DNA from: Verrucomicrobiia bacterium
Lineage (GTDB): Bacteria; Verrucomicrobiota; Verrucomicrobiia; Verrucomicrobiales; Akkermansiaceae
Reading direction: 5' to 3'
NCBI GenBank assembly: GCA_030431475.1
Contig: JAUIJD010000001.1
Coordinates: forward strand, 62,001 to 126,000
Length of the DNA stretch: 64,000 nucleotides
Each line of letters begins with the position of its first letter. Position 1 is the stretch's first letter. The notes below the pieces were generated by a model that searched no databases, was not told the origin of the DNA, and saw only the letters and a program-made list of their open reading frames with translations. Shown here piece by piece: positions 10,620 through 18,052 of this stretch. The position numbers and the translations under genes are program-made.

Positions 10620-11039
10620 TCATTCGCTCATCAGGTCGAGGTTCGCCTCCAGCGCCCGCAGCGAGCCGAAGATGTCGGCGAGGAAGAACCACAGCGACAC
10701 GCCGAGACAGCTCACGCTGAGGATGAACAGGCTCGAGACCAGCAGCCGCACCTCGAAGCCGAGGATGACCGACAGAAACAGCGCCAGCACCAGCAGCGCC
10801 GTGAGGAAGATGGCGATGCCCATGAACAGGATCGCCTGCCGGATTCACTTGGCGCGTTTGGTGATGATCCGGAGTTGAAGGTCCCGGGTCGGTGAATCGT
10901 CGTTGCGCAACAGCCGACCACGGTCGATCGCGCGGCCGAGGCGGTTCGTCAGGCTGAGCAGCAGCAGACCGTAGGCGGAGATCAGGATCACCGGGCTGAC
11001 GGCGAGCTGCAGGGCGTCGTAAACGGTATGGGGCGGCAT
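10620..11039 (-). pseudogene. DUF2721 membrane protein gene interrupted by an in-frame TGA
   Basis: Read from ATG 11039, the frame gives a DUF2721-type protein: membrane segment (LQLAVSPVILISAYGLLLLSL), the cytoplasmic NRLGRAIDRGRLL motif, then RIITKRAK. An in-frame TGA follows at 10845-10847. The same frame continues without a shift as IRQAILFMGIAIFLTALLV and two more membrane segments to a normal stop at 10620. Replacing the stop by Trp (TGG) restores a 139-residue protein of normal family length. It is either a recent nonsense mutation, a sequence error, or (less likely) readthrough. The family has no established function. Confidence 0.75.
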
Positions 11040-11354
11040 GGTGGCATGTTGGATGATGGCCGGGTTTGCGACGGGCTTCGGAACTTTGATAGGCGATGCA
11101 GAAGCCGTGGGCAACCGCACCGGGCATCACGCCGAGTCTTTCGCAATCCGGGCGCTACCCCGGCCTCACGACAGGGACGGCTATGGAGGCGATCAAAGCC
11201 GTCACCGCGCGGGTTCCTCGTTCGCGGATTTGCAGAGACCCCGTCGCTCGGCGGGGGCAGGAAGAGTTCATCCCCAGCCACTTCCTTGCCTCCCTGCGGC
11301 AACGGCGCCATCGACAGGTCCGCACGATCCCGCTTGGCTGAGCCACAGGTCATC
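11040..11354. other. Divergent intergenic region
   Basis: 315 bp between the DUF2721 start and the aminotransferase GTG start. Frames are open on both strands, but none resembles a protein and codon use looks random. An ATG at 11028 in the aminotransferase frame would add 109 residues of unlike composition before the conserved domain, so I treat that part as non-coding. No structured RNA or clear promoter was recognised. Confidence 0.4.
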
Positions 11355-12515
11355 GTGAGCTCTCCCTATCACCAGCACTGGACACTCGACCCCGGGGTCG
11401 CCTTTCTCAACCACGGCTCCTTCGGCGCCACACCTCGCGCCGTCCTTGAGTTCCAGCAGGCGCTGCGAGACGAGATGGAACGGGAGCCCCTGCAATTCCT
11501 ATGGCGTCATCTGCCTCAGCGACTCGCCGAGGCCCGGGACGAATTGGCCCGGTTCCTCAGGGCCCCTTCGGCAGGACTGGCCTTTGTTCCCAACTCGACG
11601 GCGGGGGTAAATTCGGTGCTTCGCTCGGTCAAGCTTGAACCGGGAGACGAGATTCTCACCACCGACCACGCCTACAACGCCTGCCGGTGTGCCCTGGACG
11701 ACGCCGCGACCCGCGCTGGAGCCACGGTTGTCATCGCTCCCGTCCCGTTTCCCATCGACTCGGCGGACGATGCCCTCGCGGCGATTCTCGGAGCCGCCAC
11801 GCGCCGGACCCGACTGGCGATGATCGATCACGTGACCAGCCCGACCGCGCTGGTGCTCCCGATCGAGCGCATCGTCCGCGAACTCGAAGCCCTGGGAATC
11901 GACACCCTCGTCGACGGCGCCCACGCCCCCGGCATGCTGGATCTCGATCTCAGCGAGATCCGGCCCGCCTGGTATACCGGGAACCTGCACAAGTGGGTCT
12001 GCGCACCGAAAGGTGCCGGCTTCCTCTGGACCCGGGAAGATCTGCGCGAGACCACCCGGCCCACCGTGATCAGCCACGGCTGGAACACGCCACGACCGGG
12101 ATCATCCCGCTATCACGAGCTCTTCGACTGGACCGGCACCTTCGACCCGACCGCTTGGTTGGGTGTACCCGAAGCGATCCGGCATCTCGAAGAAATGCAT
12201 CCCGACGGGTGGCCGGGCATCCGGCGGGACAACCGTACGATGATCCTCCAAGCCCGCCGCATGCTGACGGATCGCCTTTCGATCCCGCCACCCTGCCCCG
12301 AAGAGATGCTGGGCTCGATGGCGACCCTCCCCCTGCCGCCCCCCTTGCACGATCACCCCCCGGTCACCATCGACCCGCTTCAGCTCGAATGGTTCGATCG
12401 GCATCGGATCGAGATGCCCATCATGCCCCACGCCGGCCGCCGCTGGTTCCGCATCAGCGCCCACCTCTACAATTCGATCGAGGACTACGAGCGGGTGGTG
12501 GAGGTTCTCCGGTAG
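11355..12515 (+). CDS. Class V PLP-dependent aminotransferase (isopenicillin-N-epimerase-like)
   Basis: A 386-residue fold-type I PLP enzyme. It starts with FLNHGSFGATPRAV, which is typical of the isopenicillin-N-epimerase-like branch of class V aminotransferases. TAGVNSVLRS binds the phosphate, VDGAHAPGMLDLDL contains the PLP-pyridine aspartate, and the Schiff-base lysine is Lys213 in GNLHKWVCAPK. The C-terminal domain ends with RRWFRISAHLYNSIEDYERV. I chose the GTG at 11355 because the conserved domain begins about ten residues later and upstream codons look non-coding. The substrate is unknown; no biosynthetic cluster surrounds it. Confidence 0.85.
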   Translation: MSSPYHQHWTLDPGVAFLNHGSFGATPRAVLEFQQALRDEMEREPLQFLWRHLPQRLAEARDELARFLRAPSAGLAFVPNSTAGVNSVLRSVKLEPGDEILTTDHAYNACRCALDDAATRAGATVVIAPVPFPIDSADDALAAILGAATRRTRLAMIDHVTSPTALVLPIERIVRELEALGIDTLVDGAHAPGMLDLDLSEIRPAWYTGNLHKWVCAPKGAGFLWTREDLRETTRPTVISHGWNTPRPGSSRYHELFDWTGTFDPTAWLGVPEAIRHLEEMHPDGWPGIRRDNRTMILQARRMLTDRLSIPPPCPEEMLGSMATLPLPPPLHDHPPVTIDPLQLEWFDRHRIEMPIMPHAGRRWFRISAHLYNSIEDYERVVEVLR

Positions 12516-12570
12516 GGTCGGACGCCCCGGCCGACCTGATCATCCGGCAAGCGGGCGCACCTGACCCCCA

Positions 12571-12592
12571 GGACGAGCGAGGGCGCTCGTCC
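12571..12592. terminator. Hairpin between convergent aminotransferase and prfC
   Basis: Perfect 9-bp stem GGACGAGCG with a 4-nt loop (AGGG) and its complement CGCTCGTCC, ending at the base before the prfC stop codon. A weaker hairpin precedes it around 12519-12538. No T-tract is visible. Confidence 0.5.
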
Positions 12593-14218
12593 CTACCCTT
12601 CCTCCGTCGGCGGTGGAAACGGCGCGTCACTGACGATCCAGTCGGCGTTCTTCTCGGTGAAGGTTCCCAGAGTCCACTCGCTGGGGATGAGCGCCACGAG
12701 GTGCCCGTGCATGTCCCGCACCAGCTTGACGTCCATCGACAGCTCGGGGAGATCGTCCGGCCCCGTCTCGCCCTCCTTCTTCCGCATCCAGCGGGCAAAG
12801 CCCCAGGAGGCATGCTCGATCCGTGTCTCGGCGTCATACTCCCCCTGCAAGCGGTGCTGCAACACCTCGAACTGGAGCGGACCAACCGCCCCCAGCAGCG
12901 GGACATAGGCTCCCGTCGTGTCGAGAGGCCGGAACTCGGTGACCACGCCTTCCTTGAGCATCTGGGCGAGACCGGCGCGGAAGCGCTTGAACTTCGCCGT
13001 GCTCGCATTGTGGAGGTAGGCGAAACACTCCGGGGCGAAACGCGGGATCTCGTCGAACACCACCTGCTTGTTCGACGACAGCGTGTCACCGATGAGAAAG
13101 TCGTGGTTGCCCACGAGCCCGGCGACATCTCCCGCGTAGGCATCATCGACCGTCTCGCGGTCCTGCGCGAAAAGGCGCATCGAGTTCGAGAGTCGGACCC
13201 GTTCGCCCGTCCGGGTGTGCACCACGTTCATGTCCCGCTCGAACTTGCCGCTGACGATGCGGATGAAGCTGACCCGGTCGCGATGCTTCGGGTTCATGTT
13301 TGCCTGGATCTTGAAGACGAAAGCCGAGAAGTCCTCGCTGGCCGGCTGCACCGCCTCACCGCCGCTCGTCCGCGGCGCCGGCTTCGGCGCGAGGTCGATG
13401 AAGCGGTCGAGCAGGAGCTGCACGCCGAAGTTGTTCGCCGCGCTCCCGAAAAAGACCGGGGTCAGCTCACCAGCGGCGACCGCTTCAAGATCAAAGTCCG
13501 CCCCGGCGCCGTCGAGGAGGTCCAGTTCCTCCACCACCTGATCGTAAACGTCCTCGTCGAGCTTTTCCCGGACCACCGGGTCCGAAATGTCGCTCACCGA
13601 CTCCGGCGCCCGGAAGGCCCCTCCCGGCGTGCGCTCGAAGAGGTGGACCTGTCGCTTCTCCCGGTCGAACACCCCGCGGAACCGCGGACCGTCTCCGAGC
13701 GGCCAGTTGAGCGGAAACGCATCGATCCCGAGCACGCTCTCGAGATCGTCGAGCAGCTCGAGCGGCGGCCTCGACGGCCGGTCGAGCTTGTTCATGAAGG
13801 TGAAGATCGGCACGCCACGGCGCCGGCACACCTCGAACAGCTTGCGCGTCTGGCTCTCGATGCCCTTGCCGGCATCGACCACCATCACCGCGGCATCCAC
13901 CGCCGTCAGCACCCGATAGGTATCCTCCGAGAAGTCCTTGTGCCCGGGCGTGTCGAGGATGTTGATCACCCGGTCCTTGTAGTCGAACTGGAGTACCGTC
14001 GAGCTGACCGAAATTCCCCGTTGCTTTTCCAACTCCATCCAGTCGGAGGTCGTCGCCCGCTGGTTCTTGCGGGCGGTCACGCTGCCGGCGAGCTGCAGGG
14101 CGCCCCCGTAGAGCAGGAACTTCTCGGTCAGCGTCGTTTTCCCGGCGTCGGGGTGGGAAATGATGGCGAAGGAACGGCGGCGGGCCACCTCGCGCTCGAT
14201 TTCAGCGGCGTTGGACAT
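12593..14218 (-). CDS. prfC: Peptide chain release factor 3
   Basis: GTPase of 541 residues that recycles RF1/RF2 from the ribosome after peptide release. The G1 motif SHPDAGKTT is at residues 21-29, switch I RGISVSS, G3 DTPGH, and G4 NKLDR. The RF3-specific domains II-III follow and contain LLGAVGPLQFEVLQHRL, the signature that separates RF3 from EF-G. Length matches the family (about 525-545). The gene is monocistronic, with 65 bp between it and the upstream minus-strand PEP-CTERM gene. Confidence 0.97.
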   Translation of the reverse strand: MSNAAEIEREVARRRSFAIISHPDAGKTTLTEKFLLYGGALQLAGSVTARKNQRATTSDWMELEKQRGISVSSTVLQFDYKDRVINILDTPGHKDFSEDTYRVLTAVDAAVMVVDAGKGIESQTRKLFEVCRRRGVPIFTFMNKLDRPSRPPLELLDDLESVLGIDAFPLNWPLGDGPRFRGVFDREKRQVHLFERTPGGAFRAPESVSDISDPVVREKLDEDVYDQVVEELDLLDGAGADFDLEAVAAGELTPVFFGSAANNFGVQLLLDRFIDLAPKPAPRTSGGEAVQPASEDFSAFVFKIQANMNPKHRDRVSFIRIVSGKFERDMNVVHTRTGERVRLSNSMRLFAQDRETVDDAYAGDVAGLVGNHDFLIGDTLSSNKQVVFDEIPRFAPECFAYLHNASTAKFKRFRAGLAQMLKEGVVTEFRPLDTTGAYVPLLGAVGPLQFEVLQHRLQGEYDAETRIEHASWGFARWMRKKEGETGPDDLPELSMDVKLVRDMHGHLVALIPSEWTLGTFTEKNADWIVSDAPFPPPTEEG

Positions 14219-14283
14219 CGTGCGCCGAGGGCGTAGGGACGCCGGCGCCGCGCATCAAGGGCGATCTCCTGCCACGGAGGGAA

Positions 14284-15186
14284 TTACGCGCTCCGACGGC
14301 GCCGCACCAGGGGCGCCATTCCAAACACCACCAGCATGGCCAGCGCGGGTTCCGGGACCACGGAAAGCTCGGCACCCCACGGATTCAGCGAGATCACCGA
14401 TTGATTCTCGGAGAGGCCCTCGGGATCGAGCCAGAAGACGACATCATCCCCGGGGTCGTAGTCCTCGCCTCCCCAATCCGCGATCTCGGCTTCATTGAAC
14501 CACTGGCTCGTCAGGCTCACGACCTGCGTGGAGCGGCTGTTCAGGGTGCCGTTCGAAGTGTTGTCGCGGACGTAGTAGTTTCCATCCCCGGTGGCTACGC
14601 TCGCCACTTCATCGGTCAGCACCTCCCAGATCGCCGCCTGAAGGGCCGATGCTCCGAGGTCTCCGGACGCCCGCGAGGCCTCGTAGTAGTTCTGCACGAG
14701 GTAGGCAGCCCGTTTCAGACCACCAGCTCGATAGCCATCGACGCCCTCCGCCAGGTAGCGCGCTTCCGCCGCCCCGAGACTGTGGGCCGAGTACTCGACC
14801 ACGGTTCCCGAGCCGGCGCCGACAAAGCCGGTCTCGGAGTCGATGCAGAAGGCGTTGATCCCCAGCCGACCGTCGTAGGTATCTCCCGAGTCCCCCGTGA
14901 AGATCCCCGCACTCTGGGTGTCGATGGGAGGCAGGCTGCCGTCATCCACGAACATCAAACCCAGATCGCCGATGAAGCCCTGATAGTTGCTGGTCCCGTA
15001 GTGATCGGCCACGCTCCAGCCGTTAAGACTGCCGTTCACCGAGCCCACCTGGCCGGATACCGGCTCGACCTGATAGATCGCAGCCGAAAGGGGAGACGCC
15101 GCCATCGCCGCAAGGATGGGCAGTTTGGCGCGTTGGAGAGGAATCAGAGAGCGGGTTCGGGTGGGACCAAACGAGGGATTCTTCAT
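14284..15186 (-). CDS. PEP-CTERM surface protein with a possible Cys-Gln thioester domain
   Basis: A 300-residue exported protein. The N-terminal signal is unusually long and basic (cleavage near SAA, residue 35). The C terminus is a PEP-CTERM sorting tag: VPEP, a hydrophobic helix, and terminal RRRR. PEP-CTERM tags are processed by exosortase (not in this window) in Gram-negative biofilm formers. The body resembles thioester (TED/TQXA-like) adhesin domains: Cys114 in NAFCIDS and Gln183 in LQAAIWEVL occupy the positions of the two residues that form the internal thioester, with AYLVQNYY between them. Its own promoter lies just upstream. The thioester assignment is an inference from these two short motifs. 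Confidence 0.75.
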   Translation of the reverse strand: MKNPSFGPTRTRSLIPLQRAKLPILAAMAASPLSAAIYQVEPVSGQVGSVNGSLNGWSVADHYGTSNYQGFIGDLGLMFVDDGSLPPIDTQSAGIFTGDSGDTYDGRLGINAFCIDSETGFVGAGSGTVVEYSAHSLGAAEARYLAEGVDGYRAGGLKRAAYLVQNYYEASRASGDLGASALQAAIWEVLTDEVASVATGDGNYYVRDNTSNGTLNSRSTQVVSLTSQWFNEAEIADWGGEDYDPGDDVVFWLDPEGLSENQSVISLNPWGAELSVVPEPALAMLVVFGMAPLVRRRRSA

Positions 15187-15242
15187 CGTGTAAGGATGGG
15201 GTGCGGTGGCGAACTGCCCGGATTTCGCCGCGAGATCAACTA

Positions 15243-15273
15243 ATTATATAAGATTTCTTAATAGCACTGACAA
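15243..15273 (-). promoter_or_regulatory. Sigma70-like promoter of the PEP-CTERM gene
   Basis: On the minus strand a TTGTCA box (15268-15273) is followed by a 17-bp spacer and TATATA (15245-15250). A TATAAT (15243-15248) is an alternative -10 at 19-bp spacing. It lies in a conspicuously AT-rich 60-bp island in otherwise GC-rich DNA, about 55 bp upstream of the start codon. Confidence 0.65.
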
Positions 15274-15381
15274 GTTGATCAATTATTTTCAAAAAAGTGA
15301 GGGTTGCTGTTCGCGGCAGACCCTTCCTCCCCCCGTTGAAGCTCGCTTGTGTCCTCGCCCCAGCCGGTCAGAATCCTGCCG

Positions 15382-16941
15382 ATGTCTCATCGATTTCTCA
15401 ACATGGTGACCGGATGCCTGTTGGTCGGCGTTGGCACCGCGAGCGCTCGCGAATGGAGTTTCGCCGGCATGGACCAGCGGCTCGAAGCCGAGTTCGTCAC
15501 ATTCAGCAACGGCTACGTGGTCCTCACCGGCCCGAACGGTCAGAGCTTCGAGGTCTCGCTCGACAAGTTCCGTCCGGCGGACCGCCGCTTCATTGAACTT
15601 CTCGCCAAGGCCCCGGAAGAGCCGAAGCCCCTCCCGGCGCCGAAGAAGACCTACGAGAGTCCGCGCGACTACCGGGTGCGTGAGGCCGACGTCCTGCGCG
15701 GGGAGTTTCTGGAGCCCGCGTCAGGCGAAGTGTTGTGGGTCGAGGGTGCGGACGACCCGCTGGGAGGCTCGTGGCTTCACTTCACCGCGACGGATTCCGC
15801 GCTGATCCTTCCCTCGGTGCCTCCCGGGCGATTCCAGGAGAAATATCTCGACCGGATTCTCGTCGGCGACGCTCCGGCCCGACCCAGCACCAACCTGCGG
15901 CTCGAGGCCCATGCCGACGGCACCATCGTGCTGCCCCACCCCCCCGACTTTCCCGGACTGGTCGGCTACGCCGCCGCCTCCCGGTCCGGCACCACGCAGG
16001 ACTTCGTCAGTTGGCAAAGCTATGGCGACGAGGAAATCGAGTCGTGCGGATCCTTCGTCCTCCGCCGGGGCTACATGGCGACGCTGGCGGAGAATCCCGA
16101 CGGGACCGGCGGCAGCCGCAACTACGTCGCTCAGGATCACGACGTGGTGATCTCCAAGCTGCCCAAAGAGCTGGGCAACGGCGTGCGTTTCATCCGGGTG
16201 TTCCCGTGGCGCTGGACCGGCAAGAAAGGCATCGCCGGGGGCATCCACCAGCCCATCGACGCCAAGTGGTTCTACAACTGGAACATCAGCGATCGCTCGA
16301 CCCCGACCACCGAGTACGTCGCCATCCGCCAGAACCAGCACTGGCCCGGCCTCGGGCAGGACTGGCGACAGCGGGGCGTCAACCACCTCCTCGGTCTCAA
16401 CGAGCCGGACAAGAAGGATCAGGCGAACATGAGTGTCGATGCCGCCATCCAGCTCTGGCCCCACCTCCAGAAGACGGGACTGCGGCTCGGCTCTCCCTCG
16501 ACCTCCGACGGCGGCCTGAACTGGCTCTACCAGTTCATGGAACGGGCGGACCGCGAAGGCCTGCGCGTCGATTTTGTCGCCGTCCACTACTACCGCGCGG
16601 TCCCGAATCCCGGCGACGAACGCTCGGCGGCCGAGCAGATGCGGCGCTTCCTCGAGGACATCCACAAGCGCACGGGCCGGCCGCTCTGGGTGACCGAGTG
16701 GAACAACGGCGCCAACTGGACCGGGCACCCGGATCCGAATCCCGAGCAGCAGGCGGCCGCGATCAAGGCGATGATCGAGATGATGGACGAAGCGCCCTTC
16801 GTCGAACGCTACGCTCCCTTCAACTGGGTCGAAGCCTGCCGCGAACTGGTGCGCAAGGACAACTCGCTCACGCCCGCCGGGGAGGCCTACCGCGACCACC
16901 GCTCCCCCCTCGCCTTCACCCAGCCCCGATCCCAGCGGTAG
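15382..16941 (+). CDS. Secreted SHD1-domain glycoside hydrolase (GH128-like)
   Basis: A 519-residue exported enzyme. The signal peptide runs to about residue 22 (GVGTASA). An SHD1 (SLA1-homology) domain follows at about 23-75 (REWSFAGMDQRLEAEF, then a conserved leucine/arginine strand), a linker, and a C-terminal (beta/alpha)8 catalytic domain of the Asl1/GH128 type. The proposed acid/base is Glu341 in LGLNEPD and the nucleophile Glu439 in LWVTEWNNG, with FVAVHYY between them. GH128 members act mostly on beta-1,3-glucans. I chose ATG 15382 rather than 15349 because it gives a compact signal peptide. An intrinsic terminator follows. Confidence 0.85.
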   Translation: MSHRFLNMVTGCLLVGVGTASAREWSFAGMDQRLEAEFVTFSNGYVVLTGPNGQSFEVSLDKFRPADRRFIELLAKAPEEPKPLPAPKKTYESPRDYRVREADVLRGEFLEPASGEVLWVEGADDPLGGSWLHFTATDSALILPSVPPGRFQEKYLDRILVGDAPARPSTNLRLEAHADGTIVLPHPPDFPGLVGYAAASRSGTTQDFVSWQSYGDEEIESCGSFVLRRGYMATLAENPDGTGGSRNYVAQDHDVVISKLPKELGNGVRFIRVFPWRWTGKKGIAGGIHQPIDAKWFYNWNISDRSTPTTEYVAIRQNQHWPGLGQDWRQRGVNHLLGLNEPDKKDQANMSVDAAIQLWPHLQKTGLRLGSPSTSDGGLNWLYQFMERADREGLRVDFVAVHYYRAVPNPGDERSAAEQMRRFLEDIHKRTGRPLWVTEWNNGANWTGHPDPNPEQQAAAIKAMIEMMDEAPFVERYAPFNWVEACRELVRKDNSLTPAGEAYRDHRSPLAFTQPRSQR

Positions 16942-16957
16942 CCGTTCCGCGCGCTCC

Positions 16958-16976
16958 AAAGGCGGGCCGCCTTTTT
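16958..16976 (+). terminator. Intrinsic terminator after the GH128 gene
   Basis: 7-bp stem AAAGGCG, 3-nt loop, CGCCTTT, running into a five-T tract (16972-16976). It separates the glycosidase from the MoxR operon. Confidence 0.75.
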
Positions 16977-17034
16977 CATCGCTTCTTCACGAACTCTTCC
17001 GTTAGTCCCTTACCCGCACTCCAGCATCCGAATC

Positions 17035-18045
17035 ATGGAATTCGCCTCCGAAACCGAAGTCGCCGAAGCCGGCAAACACGTCCGCTCCCTCACCGCCGCC
17101 CTCAACCAGGTGCTCTTCGGACAGGAGGAATTGATCGGGCTGGTCCTCACCGGAGTCCTCGCCCGCGGCCACATCCTCCTCGAGGGTCTCCCCGGTCTCG
17201 GAAAAACGGAGCTGGTCAAGGGGCTGTCGAAGACGCTGAAGCTCGACAACAAGCGCATCCAGTTCACCCCCGACCTGCTGCCCGGCGACATCACCGGCAA
17301 CCCGGTGCTTCAGGAGGTCGACGGACGCCGCTCCTTCGTCTTCCAGCCCGGCCCGCTCTTCACCAACATCGTGCTCGCGGACGAGATCAACCGGGCCTCG
17401 CCGAAGACCCAGTCTGCCCTGCTCGAGGCGATGCAGGAGCGCCGCGTCACGGTGATCGGCGAAACCCACGAGCTGCCCCGGCCCTTCTTCGTCCTCGCCA
17501 CCCAGAACCCCATCGAACTCGAGGGCACCTACCCGCTTCCCGAAGCACAGCTCGACCGCTTCCTCTTCAAGCTCGAGGTCACCCGCAACGACGTCGGCAC
17601 CCTGGAGCGGATCGTCAACCATCGCGAGCTCGGCACCGAACCGCAGATCGAGGCGATCATGGACGCCTCCACGCTCAACGACACGCTCGCCCTGGTGCGG
17701 AGGATTTTCCTCCCCGACGTGGTGGCGAATTACATTGCCCGGCTGGTCGACGCCACCCATCCCGGCCAGTCGTCGGCGGCCCGCGGCATCCGCTACGGCG
17801 CCAGCCCGCGCGCGGCCCTTTCGCTCGCGTCCGCCGCCAAGGCGCGCGCCCTGATGAACGAGCGCACCAACGCCTCCTTCGAGGACGTCCGCTTCGTCGC
17901 CCCGGCGGTGCTCCGTCACCGGGTGGTGCTCGAGTACAACGCCCGCGTCGAAGGCCTCACCCAGAACGATGTCGTGCGGTCCGTCCTTGAGGAGGTCCCG
18001 GCCCAGTCGGGCGCCACTCCCAAGACCCTCAACCAGACCGCCTGA
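17035..18045 (+). CDS. MoxR-family AAA+ ATPase
   Basis: A 336-residue AAA+ ATPase. Walker A GLPGLGKT is at residues 51-58, the Walker B region IVLADEINR at about 110-118, sensor 1 FFVLATQNP, and the arginine-finger/PEAQLDRF motif follows. MoxR ATPases act as chaperones that assemble or activate metal- and VWA-containing complexes. The gene opens a co-directional operon with DUF58 and two VWA membrane proteins, the classic partner set. The C terminus carries a short Gly/Thr extension without obvious function. Confidence 0.93.
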   Translation: MEFASETEVAEAGKHVRSLTAALNQVLFGQEELIGLVLTGVLARGHILLEGLPGLGKTELVKGLSKTLKLDNKRIQFTPDLLPGDITGNPVLQEVDGRRSFVFQPGPLFTNIVLADEINRASPKTQSALLEAMQERRVTVIGETHELPRPFFVLATQNPIELEGTYPLPEAQLDRFLFKLEVTRNDVGTLERIVNHRELGTEPQIEAIMDASTLNDTLALVRRIFLPDVVANYIARLVDATHPGQSSAARGIRYGASPRAALSLASAAKARALMNERTNASFEDVRFVAPAVLRHRVVLEYNARVEGLTQNDVVRSVLEEVPAQSGATPKTLNQTA

Positions 18046-18052
18046 TCCGACC

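Noticed and set aside
11028-11354. Extension of the aminotransferase by 109 residues from an upstream ATG
   Set aside because: The added segment is Arg/Ser/Pro-rich without coding character, and the family domain starts after GTG 11355.
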